The notes beneath the pieces were generated by a model. The model was not told where the DNA came from. It worked only from the letters and a program-made list of their open reading frames with translations, and searched no databases. A DNA stretch of 64,000 bases. Origin: Aphis gossypii (lineage: Eukaryota > Arthropoda > Insecta > Hemiptera > Aphididae). Shown in pieces: positions 53,375 through 64,000 of this stretch. How positions within the stretch are numbered: the stretch's first letter is position 1; every line of letters starts with the position of its first letter. The position numbers and the translations under genes were made by a program. The stretch lies in assembly GCF_020184175.1 (NCBI RefSeq), contig NC_065531.1:33625213-33689212 (forward strand). Reading direction: 5' to 3'.

Positions 53375-53580
53375 ATGTGCATTGGATTTTAACGGGATTA
53401 CAATGGACACCATATAACTATACAGTGTCTAAACATATACGTTCGTCGCACAACTCGAAAAATTCGATCGATAACAACCTTCCACCCTACCTTTCAAAGA
53501 CAAGTCATTCGAGTAAACTACTCACGACCGCTAGAACAATAAGACTACATAATATTTTATTTTACAGTTTTGCACGTTAG
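53375..53580 (+). CDS. candidate alternative terminal exon of the dpr-like gene
   Basis: Preceded by a strong acceptor (tatttttcgcttacag), then open for 68 codons to TAG at 53578-53580. Of the three frames only this one is open, and it is exactly the frame needed after the phase-1 donor at 32299 (split codon GAT, Asp). It would give ITP-DVHWILTGLQWTPYNYT in place of ITP-EIDNTAAIQ. G+C is clearly higher than in the flanks. The tail is Ser/Asn/Lys-rich with only a short hydrophobic end (LHNILFYSFAR), unlike a GPI signal. NYT is an N-glycosylation sequon. It could equally be the last exon of another gene with a phase-1 donor outside the view, or chance. No homologue is known to me. Confidence 0.4.
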
Positions 53581-54659
53581 GTATATTATTACGACTATAT
53601 CATACAAATTGAACATATACAATTTTATGTTTTATTGTTCAACACATGGAACTGATATGGCTATCACTCGAGATTGCTCAGTGAGGCATACTATACACTG
53701 TACCATTTTATATAGTATATTATGTACTATTTTGTAAATAATAATAATAATACAAATAATATAATATACTAATTAAAATAATGACAAAATACTATGCGGT
53801 AAAATATTATATCACAATTTTTAACAGCTTAAAACAGCATGCCTTTAATTTTATTATATATACTAGTGTATATACTAGACCTTTAAAATATAAATACAAG
53901 GAATTACATATGTAATGGTTATATATTATTGTTTTCATATTATCTGGTTTATTGTATATTGACATAATTCTGATAAAATAATGCATAATTTCATTGATAT
54001 TATATTTAATATAAGATAGATAATAAAATGAGATTATAATAAAAAGACGTAATACAGCACGTAATATATATTAATGATATTTGCATATCAGTGAAATTAA
54101 TTCTATTGATTTTGAGATAGGTAAGTAGATATAGCATCGTGGTAAAAATTAATTAAACTTGTACTGTCTGACCACCAATATAATAATAAACAAAAAATAA
54201 AAAATTCTGTGAATATATTGCATTCTACAATAAATTCAGAATTATTAAATCTACTGCAATAAATCTAAATTTTACGTATAAACGTTGATAAATAATATTA
54301 GAATCAGTTAAACGTAATATATAAATGAAAACAGTGTTAAAAAGTGTAAAATATTTTTTTTCAACATATCATACAAGAATATACTTGTAAATTGTTAATT
54401 AGAATTAGAATATAAAAATATAGCTGCATGTTTGTGATACCGAGACGATGTTATTTATTATTATAATAAAATGAATATGTTTACAGTAATTTTGAATTTA
54501 TTGAACATAGAAAGTATATACGATTTTAAAAATGTTTACTTTGCATAGAAGTAGTTGATTGTTTTGAAAATAAAGTAAATTTATCAGATAGCTACCTACT
54601 TCAATAAATACTTTAGAACAATTTAAGGAATTGTTCACCTTAGTCTTTAAAAAACTATA
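53581..54659. other. A+T-rich noncoding stretch
   Basis: No gene recognised. If the exon at 53375 is real, the first part would be 3' UTR. AATAAA-type words occur, for instance near 54024, but none is convincingly placed. Confidence 0.5.
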
Positions 54660-57600
54660 ACGATAAAACAAATATTATCTTTTTCAATCACCAGATTTTT
54701 GGAGTATGTGTTTTGAATTTCTGTGTATATTTTGAATAGACAGTTGTGTGTTTTTATTTTTTTTTTTTTTTTGGGACTCCCATAATGGAAGTGTGAAGTA
54801 ATCTGAATGTTCTAAAAACCATATTAGGCGTAGATTTACTGTTTTTTCAAGGAGCTTACATATCGTATTTAACATTGAAATTGTACAGTATACTTCGGGT
54901 GCAAATTTGTTTTTTAGTTTGTTTACAGATATAACAATACTGTTTCCCCAATGTTGTGGAGATGTTTTATGGTTGCAGATGGTGTTAAAAAGATAGAGAA
55001 GGATTCAAAGCGTATCCTTGGTAAAATTTTGAATGAAATTATAAGGATTGTTGGTCAGGTACTCTAACTGATTCATTTTTTTTAGGAATTTCGCCGATTG
55101 TTATTGTACTGTTTAAGTATTGGTGGATAACCTTAGGATCTCAAGCGATATTAATGAGGGTTGAAAAGTTTTTTTATTTTTGTTCTCTCTTAAAAAATCG
55201 TTATTGTACATTTCATTGCTGTAGTTTTTTTCGAAATATTTTCCTAGGTGGTGTGCAATTTAAGATAGATCAGTGTTTAATGATAAGTTGATAGAGAGAT
55301 GGATATTGATGTGTTTTTTCGTCCCTGTAGTAAAGGGATTCGGTTCCACATTATGTGGGGATTGACCTGAGCTCCGATGTTATAGTAAAATTTTCCCATG
55401 TTAAGGTTTTGTTATTTTTATCAACATTTTTGTTTTAGCTCTGACCTATTTTAATTTAATATGATCTTCGTTTTTTTAAATGTTTTAAGTGCTCTATTTT
55501 AAAGTGATATAGTTTGTTTTATTTAATTATTACACCACAGGACTTATGGTTTTTTTCTGTAAGGTTCTAAGTAACCAACATTTTTTTTCTGCTGTCTCTA
55601 TGATAATATTTGTGAATTTAGTGACTATTTTTCCAATATCAATACCATCTTCGAAAAATTCTATCGAATTAATTTTCATTTTGAGTTAGTTTTAAAATAC
55701 TAGTCAAAGTTTTTGATATTCCATTTTACTGTAGAGTAGCTCATTTGAGATGATTTAAATGGACATTGGAGGATGGTCATTGGTCACTATTATATATTTC
55801 ATTCAACAATTTCCAGTGAAGTCTTTGTATTATGGTAGGGGCGTAGAACGTTAAATCAATTACTGAAAGGTTTCTATTAAAAGAATTTATTCTGCTTTGC
55901 TAATTGTTTTTGAATACTACAATGTTAGTTTATTTCAAAAATTTTTCTATTAGTTTTCCTTCTAGATTTGTTTTACATCATCCTCATGTCAGACAATGGC
56001 TGTTAAAGTCACTGACAATAATGAACGGTCGTGATAATTGTTTGATAATATTTTCTAAATTTCTAAGTGTGAAGTTAAATTTATTAAGAATATAGATGTT
56101 ACAAAATATGGTGGTTTTTGTTTTGAGTAAATTAAAGCTGCGACTACTTCTGTGTTTAAACAAGTGTAGATTTCCCCCAAGGGAAAGGAATTGTTAATGA
56201 ATGTGCATATACCACCACTTTCCCTCAGACAGTCTGCGATTTTTTTTTTTTAACATATTGATAGTTATTTAAACTATTATTATTATCATCGTCATTATTC
56301 TACATTGTGCTTAATATTAGTCTCTTGAAGACATACTGCATTTGGTTTGTGTAAGTTGATGATAAGTTTGATTTCATCAATATTTTTGTGGAGTTTGTTA
56401 AGATTTTACTGTATGATATTTGTTTGTTGTGACTACATTATTAATTAAAGGGTGATTGATTGAGGAATAAGGCTTAAGTAGTACGTTGTTGAGTCATTAA
56501 TATATATTTTTGATTTTTGAGGTCGAATATAATGTATAATTTCAATTATTTCATAATAAGATATATTATATATTGGTTCTAACAACGATATTGGTCGGGT
56601 ACACCTAGTGAGTTTTCTATAATATACCTATTAGAATTGATCATTATTAATTTTTAAGTTTGTGTTTATTGAAAAGTAAAATTTAACCAGCTCTAAAGTT
56701 TTATCAAGTGCAATTATTATTATTTCAATAGAGTTTGTACATTTAATTTTTTTGCTTTTGTTGAGCAGTTTTATTTGCATTTTTGGATATAATATTATTT
56801 GAATCCGTATTTAAATTTGGTGATGGCAATGTGATTAGAGTTTTATCTATTATTAAGATGGAATTAAGATTGATTGTTAAGATGTAAATGAGAATTCTGT
56901 ATAGTGTTGTTTTGATTCATTAAAAAGGGCACTGTCTCAATTAAGAGAAATTGACCGTATTGGATAAATTACGAAGTTAGTATTAAGATTGTCAGAAGAT
57001 CAATTCTTAAACTGTTTATATATCTCTTATTAGTTTACATTAGTAGCAATATAGTGCATGTTATCATAACCAGAATCATATTGGGTTATTAAAATAGTTA
57101 AAAAAAAATGTATCGTAATTAACTAATAGTAAATTTGAAAGTTTATTTAACTCTTCAGGGTTGATATAAACTTGGTAACTGAGAATATGAAATAATTCTT
57201 TTAAATTGAAGCCGACATTAATGCACTTTGTAGAGAAAAACAGTTGAATATTGTATTCTTGGAAAAGCTTACAATATTGGCATGGAGAATAGTCGGTAAT
57301 ACATTAAATAGAATTACTCTTTTAGCTGTATTTATCATTTTAATTGGTTGTTCAATTAGATGAATAATTAATAGTTTTTTATCAGTAAATCTTCTGTGAT
57401 GTATTTGTTGATTAGATAAATGCAGAAACGATTATTTGAGATAATACGCAGTGGAGTATTTTCAATAATTTCTTGGGGGGGTTTCAAATTTTAAAAACCT
57501 CATCTGGGTAACACAAATTACAATTAAGATACTCCATACCAAAATAACCCAACTATACTATCTTAGATAGTTTTATAGACAGTCTATGTCTATCTATATC

Positions 57601-57689
57601 GTTAACTTATTAGAAAACCTGTAATAAAATATTTATTTAACATTAAATAACTTATTTTTCTTTTGTTCTTGGAGGGTGGTTTAACCCGA

Positions 57690-57702
57690 CCCCCCCCCCC
57701 CC
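57690..57702. repeat. poly-C/poly-G run
   Basis: Thirteen C residues in a row, very unusual in this A+T-rich window. Confidence 0.9.
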
Positions 57703-57768
57703 GTAAATATGATACTGGAGATCGTGATACGTAATTAATATTTTTAGATGGAGTCAATTTGCTTATAA

Positions 57769-58185
57769 CTATAACGTACTCTTAATTTGAGGAATATTAT
57801 CGACTGAATCAAAAATAATAGCTCTTTTATTAGGAGTTTCATTAAGAGTGGTTTCTACAAATGTTTTGTTTTCGAAAATATTTTTATTGTTACCACTCTG
57901 TATAGCATATTGTAGTGAAGTTGCTGATGGGTTTGTAACGTTCTTTATGTAATTAGTGTTATTGTTTGGTGTATTGATATCAACATTGAACTTTGTAGCT
58001 GAGGTCCTGGTTATTGTATCGGAGAGCTGTGTCGTGATGTTTGATTCATTAATTGTATTAATATAATTGTTGTCTGGTGCGTGATGTGATTGGAATATTA
58101 TTTTTGTTTTGAGCTTTTATTTTTATTGTTTTGAAGATGTTTGCAGTTTATCCACGAGAGTTTTGAGTTCAGTGTTCCCGTCCAT
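57769..58185 (-). pseudogene. LINE ORF1 (gag-like) with two in-frame stops
   Basis: Starts ATG at 58185 with MDGNTELKTLVDKLQTSSKQ, then meets two TAA codons in frame (about 58125-58117) and continues open for about 115 codons to TAG at 57771-57769. The later part is Asn/Thr/Ser-rich (INTINESNITTQLSDTITR). Each early TAA is one base from a Gln or Lys codon, so point mutation explains both. No zinc knuckle lies within it. As the 5' protein of the adjacent LINE it would be the RNA-binding partner of the RT protein; that role is inferred from position. It could also be shorter than the original, since downstream minus-strand text to about 57250 is partly protein-like but frameshifted. Confidence 0.6.
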
Positions 58186-58190
58186 GGCAT

Positions 58191-58585
58191 TTTACAGGTT
58201 TAATTTCATAAACAAGAGAAGAAAAAGAATAAAAAGTTCATATTACTTGTAGGTGAAGCTTATAGATCGTCGCATATGCTATTGGCAGCTATTAATACGG
58301 AGTTGCGATAATCGGTATGCACGTGGATTGGTGGTCTAGACATAACTTGTCCTACTCTTTAGTAAGTATTGAATGAACATCATTGAGTAGGTCACTAAAA
58401 TGGACGATGTATTAAATTTGATTTTAATAATTAATCATTAAAATAAACTATTCTTAGCCAATTTATACCCATGCACATTTCAATCATAACTCATAACTCT
58501 ATGATCTTTGAAATTAAAAAAAAAGTTAGAATCTCTATTTTATTCAAAGATTAAAAGAAGCTTGAATCATATAGATACTTGTAGA
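58191..58585. other. gap between two LINE fragments
   Basis: About 400 bases with no feature recognised. Segment 58255-58330 is less A+T-rich and may be the 5' UTR of the minus-strand LINE. Confidence 0.4.
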
Positions 58586-58587
58586 CG

Positions 58588-58920
58588 AACAACATGAGTT
58601 TAGGCCAAGGAAATTAAACAATAATACCAGTGTCTTATTCGCATCTTACTTGACTGATTTTAATATTTTATAGAAAACAGATGCCAAATCGATGTAATTC
58701 TTATTGATTAAAAAAAAGCTTTTGATGCTGTGGATCATGATCTTCTAATTATTAGAGAACTCGAAGCACTAGGCGTAGCTTATCCAATGTATTCCTGACT
58801 AATCTCGTGCCTAACGTACAAAAAACAATATATTATAGACGTATACATCAACTTACGATTTAGTATCTACCATGATAAATATATCATTCAGTATTCCACA
58901 GCGTGATCATCTCAGCATTT
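58588..58920 (+). mobile_element. LINE reverse transcriptase fragment, plus strand
   Basis: Reads QHEFRPRK near 58590 (family block QxGFRPxxST), then DVILIDxKKAFDAVDHDLLI near 58690-58750 (the first catalytic Asp block FIDLKKAFDTVDHxLL), then a YKKQYI region, and SIPQRDHLS at 58890-58918 (GVPQGDxLSP). In-frame stops and a missing YADD box show that it is dead and truncated at both ends. Orientation is opposite to the neighbouring LINE, and the AFDxVDH wording differs from what is seen of it, so it is a separate insertion. Confidence 0.75.
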
Positions 58921-60772
58921 GAAATGATAATATATGAACTTCAATATGATTCTGTGCACCTTTGTTATACTATTTTATAAACAATGTATGTTATGTGATG
59001 TATTATTTTGACAATACTAACATAATTAATAGTACTAACAAAGTATTTTTATAAAAATGAAAATCGGTTTTCAACAATACGTAATTTAATACCACACTAC
59101 CTACCATTATATAATTTGAAATCTGTGTTTCTTACTAACATCAAAAACCGATTAAATGAATAATATTTTTATACGATAATTGAAACAATAAAATATATAA
59201 TAATAATAATAATGATAAATAATTATACTTCTCAAACATGTAATAAAATATTTTAAAAATAAAAATTCTTGTAGATTATCAAAAATAAAAATGACACATA
59301 TACCTATTGCCCATTAATATCATTATAATTTTAATACTATTTTATTATTTTAACACACCACTTTATTTCTATTTAAATATATAACATAATTTATACATAT
59401 GTATAATTTAGTAACGTATATTATTTGCATACATCTAATTTTACAATGCGCAAAATCGTCCAATATCCTATATTTTTGATGGGTGAAATGTGCCCTGAAG
59501 GGGTTTATATCCTTTCCGTGCATATATTATAATGAAAATACAAATGTAGGTATAAGCTATTTTAATATAATGAAGACGTATTAATATAGTTAGGTGTACC
59601 GTTTATTACATCCACATTATTGTATATTATTACCATATTCCGATTCACATGAATTTAAATGTTTCGCACAGAAATCTTTAATTGGTTATAAGTTTTATCA
59701 AATGCAATCAATAAAAAACATATTCAGCAAAAACGTATTGAATCCCAAGAGCGACAAACACATATTGTGGTTGGTATTATGTAAGGACATCTTATCCAGA
59801 GTTCAATATAGGAAATATAAGTAGTCTCGTAAGAACGAATATAAAACAAAAAATAACGTGTGGTTAAAAGGGTCGTAAATCGCTTCAATGATCAGGATAA
59901 TAATGATATTGAAAAAATGTAATAAACTTTAACACACTTTGGAAATAAAGTATGAAGTATTCAATTTATATTTTAGATCATTGTGAAGTATATTACTTAT
60001 TACTAACAAATATGTTTTAATAAACAGGACTTCGACCTTCAATAATGTTATTTACTTTTTTTTTTTTTAATAAACTGCCATTAACTGAACCTATAGCTGA
60101 ACGTATTTAGGTACCTAAACATTTTATATCCTAGATATTTAAGAGTTATAATTAAATAATATTTGCATTTATCATTTATTAAACACTGTATCACGTTGTT
60201 ACTATAAATATTTTTCCTCCACTTCCATGACAAACTTATTAGATAAAATAAATAAATACTATGTATAATGTATATATTATATACAAGAATATTTTTTATA
60301 ATGGACCTACAGGTATGCTTAACTAATAATACACATTTAGATTGTACACAATACAATAAAATATGATGAACATTAAACGTATTTAAAATTTAAAGCTAAA
60401 TGTAATCTAATTATTTTTTTTTTTTAATCACACTCATTTGAACTGTCAAACTTATCTACCTGACTAACTCGGTCAAAAGTGTCATTGAAATTTACATTAA
60501 GAGAATATTTATGACCTACAATTTAATATAAACGTGCTAAAACATTAAACTGTCTTATAAAAGAACACAAAAGCACAGAATAAATAAAATAGTATGTGTA
60601 AAGGGAGACATATTGTACTTCTAGGATCCTCAAGGTAATATGAAAAGTTTTTTTAGAAAAAATAAATGTATATAATAGTTGTTTACAAAATATATAAAAT
60701 ATATTATCTGGATATTTGTATTCTTTGAATATTATTAATACTAACCATTTCATGATTTTTATTTTTTTGAGA
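58921..60772. other. A+T-rich noncoding stretch
   Basis: No gene supported. The frame at 59594-59824 (+), 76 codons, has no domain and a length expected by chance here. Segment 59455-59520 (gatgggtgaaatgtgccctg, then aaggggtttatat) is less A+T-rich and might be part of an unnamed repeat. Confidence 0.45.
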
Positions 60773-62512
60773 AGTACTACTTTGTTGCACGTTGCACAGT
60801 ATAGCAGACATTTGAATCACTGTTAATAAGTGTGTTTAATTTGAATTCAATTATTCATTATTGTACCTATACGATGTAAAACGATTCTAAGTAATGAGTG
60901 AAAACACTGACAGATGACAGCCTATATCATTAAACAATATATTTCATAGCATATTTTTTGATATAGCTATTTAAGTAATTTATTTTACTAGTATTCTGTA
61001 TTACATTAGGATAATATAATTTTTGATGAAAACCTTGCATTTAATATGATTATTATAACAATATATTATTTTATTTATCCTAGTTATTTGTTGTTGTAAA
61101 CTTTTCAGTGAAAACCACATTACCGTAAAATATAGAGTGAATAAGTTCATGATAAAATAAGTATTATCAGATTCTATAAATTAAACTACATATTTAAAAA
61201 AAAAATCAAATTTTTATTATAGTAGATAATTCATAAATCCGTAATATAATATTATGTATTATGTACCACAGATCACAAATAATATTTTAAAAACAAAATA
61301 ATTGACATTGTTATTCATCGTTTAAATATGTGATTTTGTCCAAATTATAAATTAAAATGTCTATAAAAAAAAAAGAACTAACACATATATAGGTAATTAA
61401 ATTTTTTAAATTTTTGGATTGAATATAGGTAAAGTACTTATACACCTAGGCTTGTATTAATTTTTTTAAGATTATTTGTTTTTGTACTACAACAAAGTAT
61501 CGAAAATCATTTGATCTGACATAGTTATTTTAAAAATATTCATAGATTGTCGTTAATATTTGAAATTAAAACATTTATAAAGATTAATGTGACTTCTAGT
61601 TAACTTTTTTTTGAAGTGAAAACTTCTTTAGGCGCGTTTAGCACTTTTTGTGGGTACTGAATTGAACTGAACCGTCATGCTAAAAATGTAAATATCAATC
61701 AGGTGAAGTCGGCTTGAGTTGACTAATAGCAATAATTTTTGCAATAGCAACAACACGTATCAGCAGCATTTAATATAGATATTTTTTTAAGTAAAAATGA
61801 AAAAAAAAAATAAATAAATAAAAAAAAAAAAAATTGTATTTCACCTTGTTTAAGTTTTCACTTCTGTCGTGTGGTCTTAAGCACACACAATTTTTTTTTT
61901 TTTTATTATAAACAAAAAAACTTATGAGGTATCTAATATACATTCCCAGCTTTAAATATAAAAAGACAATTTTTTTCATAAATTGTATACTACAAAATTA
62001 TTTTAAAATTGTCAATATCAAATAAATTTTATTTTTGTATTACATTTCCAAACATTTTTATCAAAATTTATCAAAATAAAAAACTGTCAAGTTTCTATAA
62101 ATGGGTCAAACAATATACTCGTATTCATATTTATTATATATGTAGGAATGTTAACATAAGTATTTGATAAATACTCCAAGTATTTTTGATTATGCATTCG
62201 TTTTTGAGTTGTACCAAAAAAAAAATTCTGTCGATAGTTGGTTTAGCGTAAATATTACCTATATTATTCTTATATTTCTTTACATTTCTTCTTTTTTTGT
62301 TGTTGGTATTTACAAGGAATTTTTAATTTGTATCGAGCTTGATGCTCTAAGTATAACATTAGATTTAATTTGCTATCAGAAATCACTCTCAAAGTAGGAT
62401 ATCGATGCATTCTTAACTACATAATATCTTGTATACACATTATAATATGCACACGCATACAAAAACATACGGTATTGTAAAATCAATACATTTAAACATA
62501 CATTTAGTAGCC
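60773..62512 (+). repeat. left arm of a second, decayed foldback element
   Basis: Starts agtactactttgttgcacg (compare agtaccgctctgctgtacat), followed by gtgtttaatttgaattcaat (compare gtgttaaatttgaatccaat), acgatgtaaaacgattcta, and tgacagcctatat. It then becomes poorly matched until about 62150. From there taatgtt-like words, tttttgagttgtaccaaaaa, gatagttggtttagcgtaaa and ggtattgtaaaatcaataca reproduce the inner part of the 27752-28883 arm in order. Orientation as in that left arm. Confidence 0.55.
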
Positions 62513-62954
62513 AGCAATAATTTTATGAGTATAATATCTGCAGTGTTTATGAAATAGTATAATAAATATTAAAAAGAGGATTTCAGGAACACATTCCCCT
62601 AGAACTGTTTATGATGCTTCGAATTTCATATAAAATTAATAATTTATGCAATTTCCCGAGAAATCAATAATTAATATTTTTTGCAAAAAAAATTATTTCT
62701 AAGAAATAGTTAGCTACAGTTTTACAAGTGATTAGTGGTTGAATAACGTTAATGTTCAAACACACAACAAAATACCAGTTCTAAAAAAATTCTAAGTACA
62801 ATAAATTTATGAGTTATTATTATTTTAACATTCAAAATCCTTGATTTAATATAGTGGACCAATTTTTTAGAACTTAGAATTTTGTTAATAATTACTAATT
62901 AGTACTTAGTGTAAACTTTAATATACCTCGCAAATAATTTAAAATTATGAAAAT

Positions 62955-63130
62955 CTATATTTTATATCTAAGCGGATCGATGAATGCATATTATATAGTA
63001 TATATTTATATTGTTTTTACAATTACGCGTATTATGTTGTTTCTGTGTCTCTTTATTTTTGAGTATTAAAAATGTGTACAAATGTAAACTTCCTGGGTGG
63101 TTTATTGTAGAAAATAATTAGTTTTAGTTA
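62955..63130 (-). repeat. inner part of the right arm of the second foldback element
   Basis: tatctaagcggatcgatgaa, then tttttacaattacgcg, gtttctgtgtctctttat and aaatgtaaacttcctgggtg with tttattgtagaaa repeat the order of the inner right arm (gattctgaacgaagtgatga, ttttacaatgg, gtttttgtgtctgtgtac, gtaaaagtgaatatccttgg, cattatagagg). Lying 440 bases after the left arm's inner end in the opposite sense, it fits the second half of the same foldback. The outer right arm is not recognisable. Confidence 0.5.
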
Positions 63131-64000
63131 GTACTTTGTAGAAATTAAAATCACCAAACAGTTCTTATTTTCTAACTTTCTAAATAGTTTTATGTACGAA
63201 CTTGTTATTTTTACTAAATAGTAATATTTTATTTTCTAGACATGGCCTAAGATTTTTAAATTATTCGAGTCCTATTATTGAGCCATTTTCATAGAAAATG
63301 TAATTTTAAACTTGTTTTCAATTTTTAATGATATTATTATTTTTGTTTTTAGTATTGAATGGCTAAACATTTTTAGGAAGTTATATTTTTATTAAATAGA
63401 CATTTTAATACATACACTCAAATTTATTTTTTTAAACTACCCGAATATACGTACATAAATTAAACACCTACTAAATTAGATTAAAATACTTAAGTAACCA
63501 ATCATGTTGAAAAAAAAACAATAATATGATAAAGTATAAAATAATACCATAAAACTAAAATAGATTGCCATAATCACACTAAGTACCTCCAAACTACCTA
63601 ATATTTGTATAGATATAAACTATATAAAGTGGTTTAAAACTTAAATGAAAATTGTCAAAACTCATGTTTACGTCTTAGACATACCAAAAATACTAACGCT
63701 TTTCTCCTTGAAAATAACTTCTACCAATATATGAAAAATGTATTACTTAAATAAATGTCAAACATATCCCCTAACATCGACAGAAATAATTCACCATTGA
63801 ACTTACAGCATTTCTTTAAACTCATAAGATAAAGCATTCGCCAGTCACCAAAGACAATGAAGCTAATGTAATTCAATTTAAAAGACATAAAACATCATGA
63901 ATTAATTTAAACTCTTATTGTAACGTCTTATGCAACTTTTACTTTATAGTTGTTACACGTTAATGACCGTAAAAGCATGTTGTGGCTTTATAGTTGTTGT
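63131..64000. other. A+T-rich noncoding stretch to the window end
   Basis: Nothing recognised. Part of it may be the decayed outer right arm of the preceding foldback copy. Confidence 0.45.

Larger units (their letters stand above)
54660..58190 (-). mobile_element. LINE remnant: ORF1, endonuclease and start of RT
   Basis: Minus strand, about 3.5 kb, decayed. From its 5' side: ORF1 at 58185-57769 (separate entry); an endonuclease part at about 56235-55850 giving RESGGICTFINNSFPLGEIY, then IYSKQKPPYFVTSIYL and PFIIVSDFNSHCL, which match the family's SGGVxIxI, NIYLP and LGDFNAH blocks; then the start of RT at about 54880-54770, giving ISMLNTICKLLEKTVNLRL then IWFLE, matching YRPISLTNxxCKxxEKxVNxRLxWFLE. 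Stops and frameshifts separate the blocks. The rest of RT is missing, so the copy is truncated at its 3' end near 54660. The order of parts is that of a complete Jockey/R1-superfamily LINE. A run of C residues at 57690-57702 lies between ORF1 and the endonuclease. Confidence 0.78.

Noticed and set aside
59594..59824. 76-codon plus-strand frame
   Set aside because: Considered as an exon, but it has no usable acceptor, donor or domain, and its base composition is like the flanks.
60081..60753. Two minus-strand frames of 91 and 76 codons rich in Tyr, Ile, Phe and Leu
   Set aside because: Amino-acid content is what A+T-rich noncoding DNA gives; the hydrophobic look is not evidence of membrane proteins here.
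61770..61979. 69-codon minus-strand frame
   Set aside because: Falls in poly-A/poly-T-rich DNA inside the decayed foldback arm; Lys and Phe runs come from homopolymers.
62164..62397. 77-codon plus-strand frame
   Set aside because: Overlaps the inner part of the second foldback left arm, which is noncoding in the better-preserved copy.

Overview
The window looks like a piece of an insect nuclear genome, most probably an aphid. The evidence is the very high A+T content (roughly three quarters or more by eye), long intron-like gene-poor stretches, spliceosomal exons of an insect neuronal immunoglobulin gene, and many decayed transposons. The species call is inference. No bacterial operons, ribosome binding sites, tRNA, rRNA or CRISPR arrays were seen.

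The one gene supported with confidence is on the + strand. It is the 3' half of a dpr-family (defective proboscis extension response) cell-surface Ig gene. Three exons (26705-26839, 32065-32299, 34234-34367) join in frame with GT/AG borders and encode the end of Ig domain 1's linker, a complete Ig domain 2, and a hydrophobic, GPI-signal-like C-terminus with a stop codon. An AATAAA lies about 90 bases downstream. The signal peptide and Ig domain 1 exons were not found and probably lie upstream of the window. A further open exon at 53375-53580 has a good acceptor and the right phase, so it may be an alternative last exon that swaps the C-terminus.

Layout: 1-26.7 kb is intronic or intergenic A+T-rich DNA. 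It holds a LINE fragment (1.78-2.47 kb), a CpG-richer island (4.6-4.96 kb), a fragment of a foldback repeat (12.85 kb), hAT-like short elements (10.9, 15.9 and 20.4 kb), a near-perfect hairpin (14.4 kb) and a second GC-richer block (23.4-24.1 kb). The Ig exons occupy 26.7-34.4 kb, and their first intron carries a large 2.6 kb inverted-repeat (foldback) element at 27.75-30.39 kb. From 34.4 to 64 kb the DNA is mostly transposon graveyard: a minus-strand Jockey-like LINE (42.3-43.6 kb), a single arm of the foldback family (44.8-46.7 kb), a longer minus-strand LINE with ORF1, endonuclease and RT remnants (54.7-58.2 kb), a plus-strand RT fragment (58.6-58.9 kb), and a second, decayed foldback copy (60.8-63.1 kb).

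Dpr proteins act in recognition between neurons by binding DIP-family Ig proteins. The C-terminus sets membrane attachment, so a choice of last exon could change how the protein is anchored. The remaining elements are passengers. The most interesting structural items are the foldback family, with its internal module duplication, and the possible alternative terminal exon.
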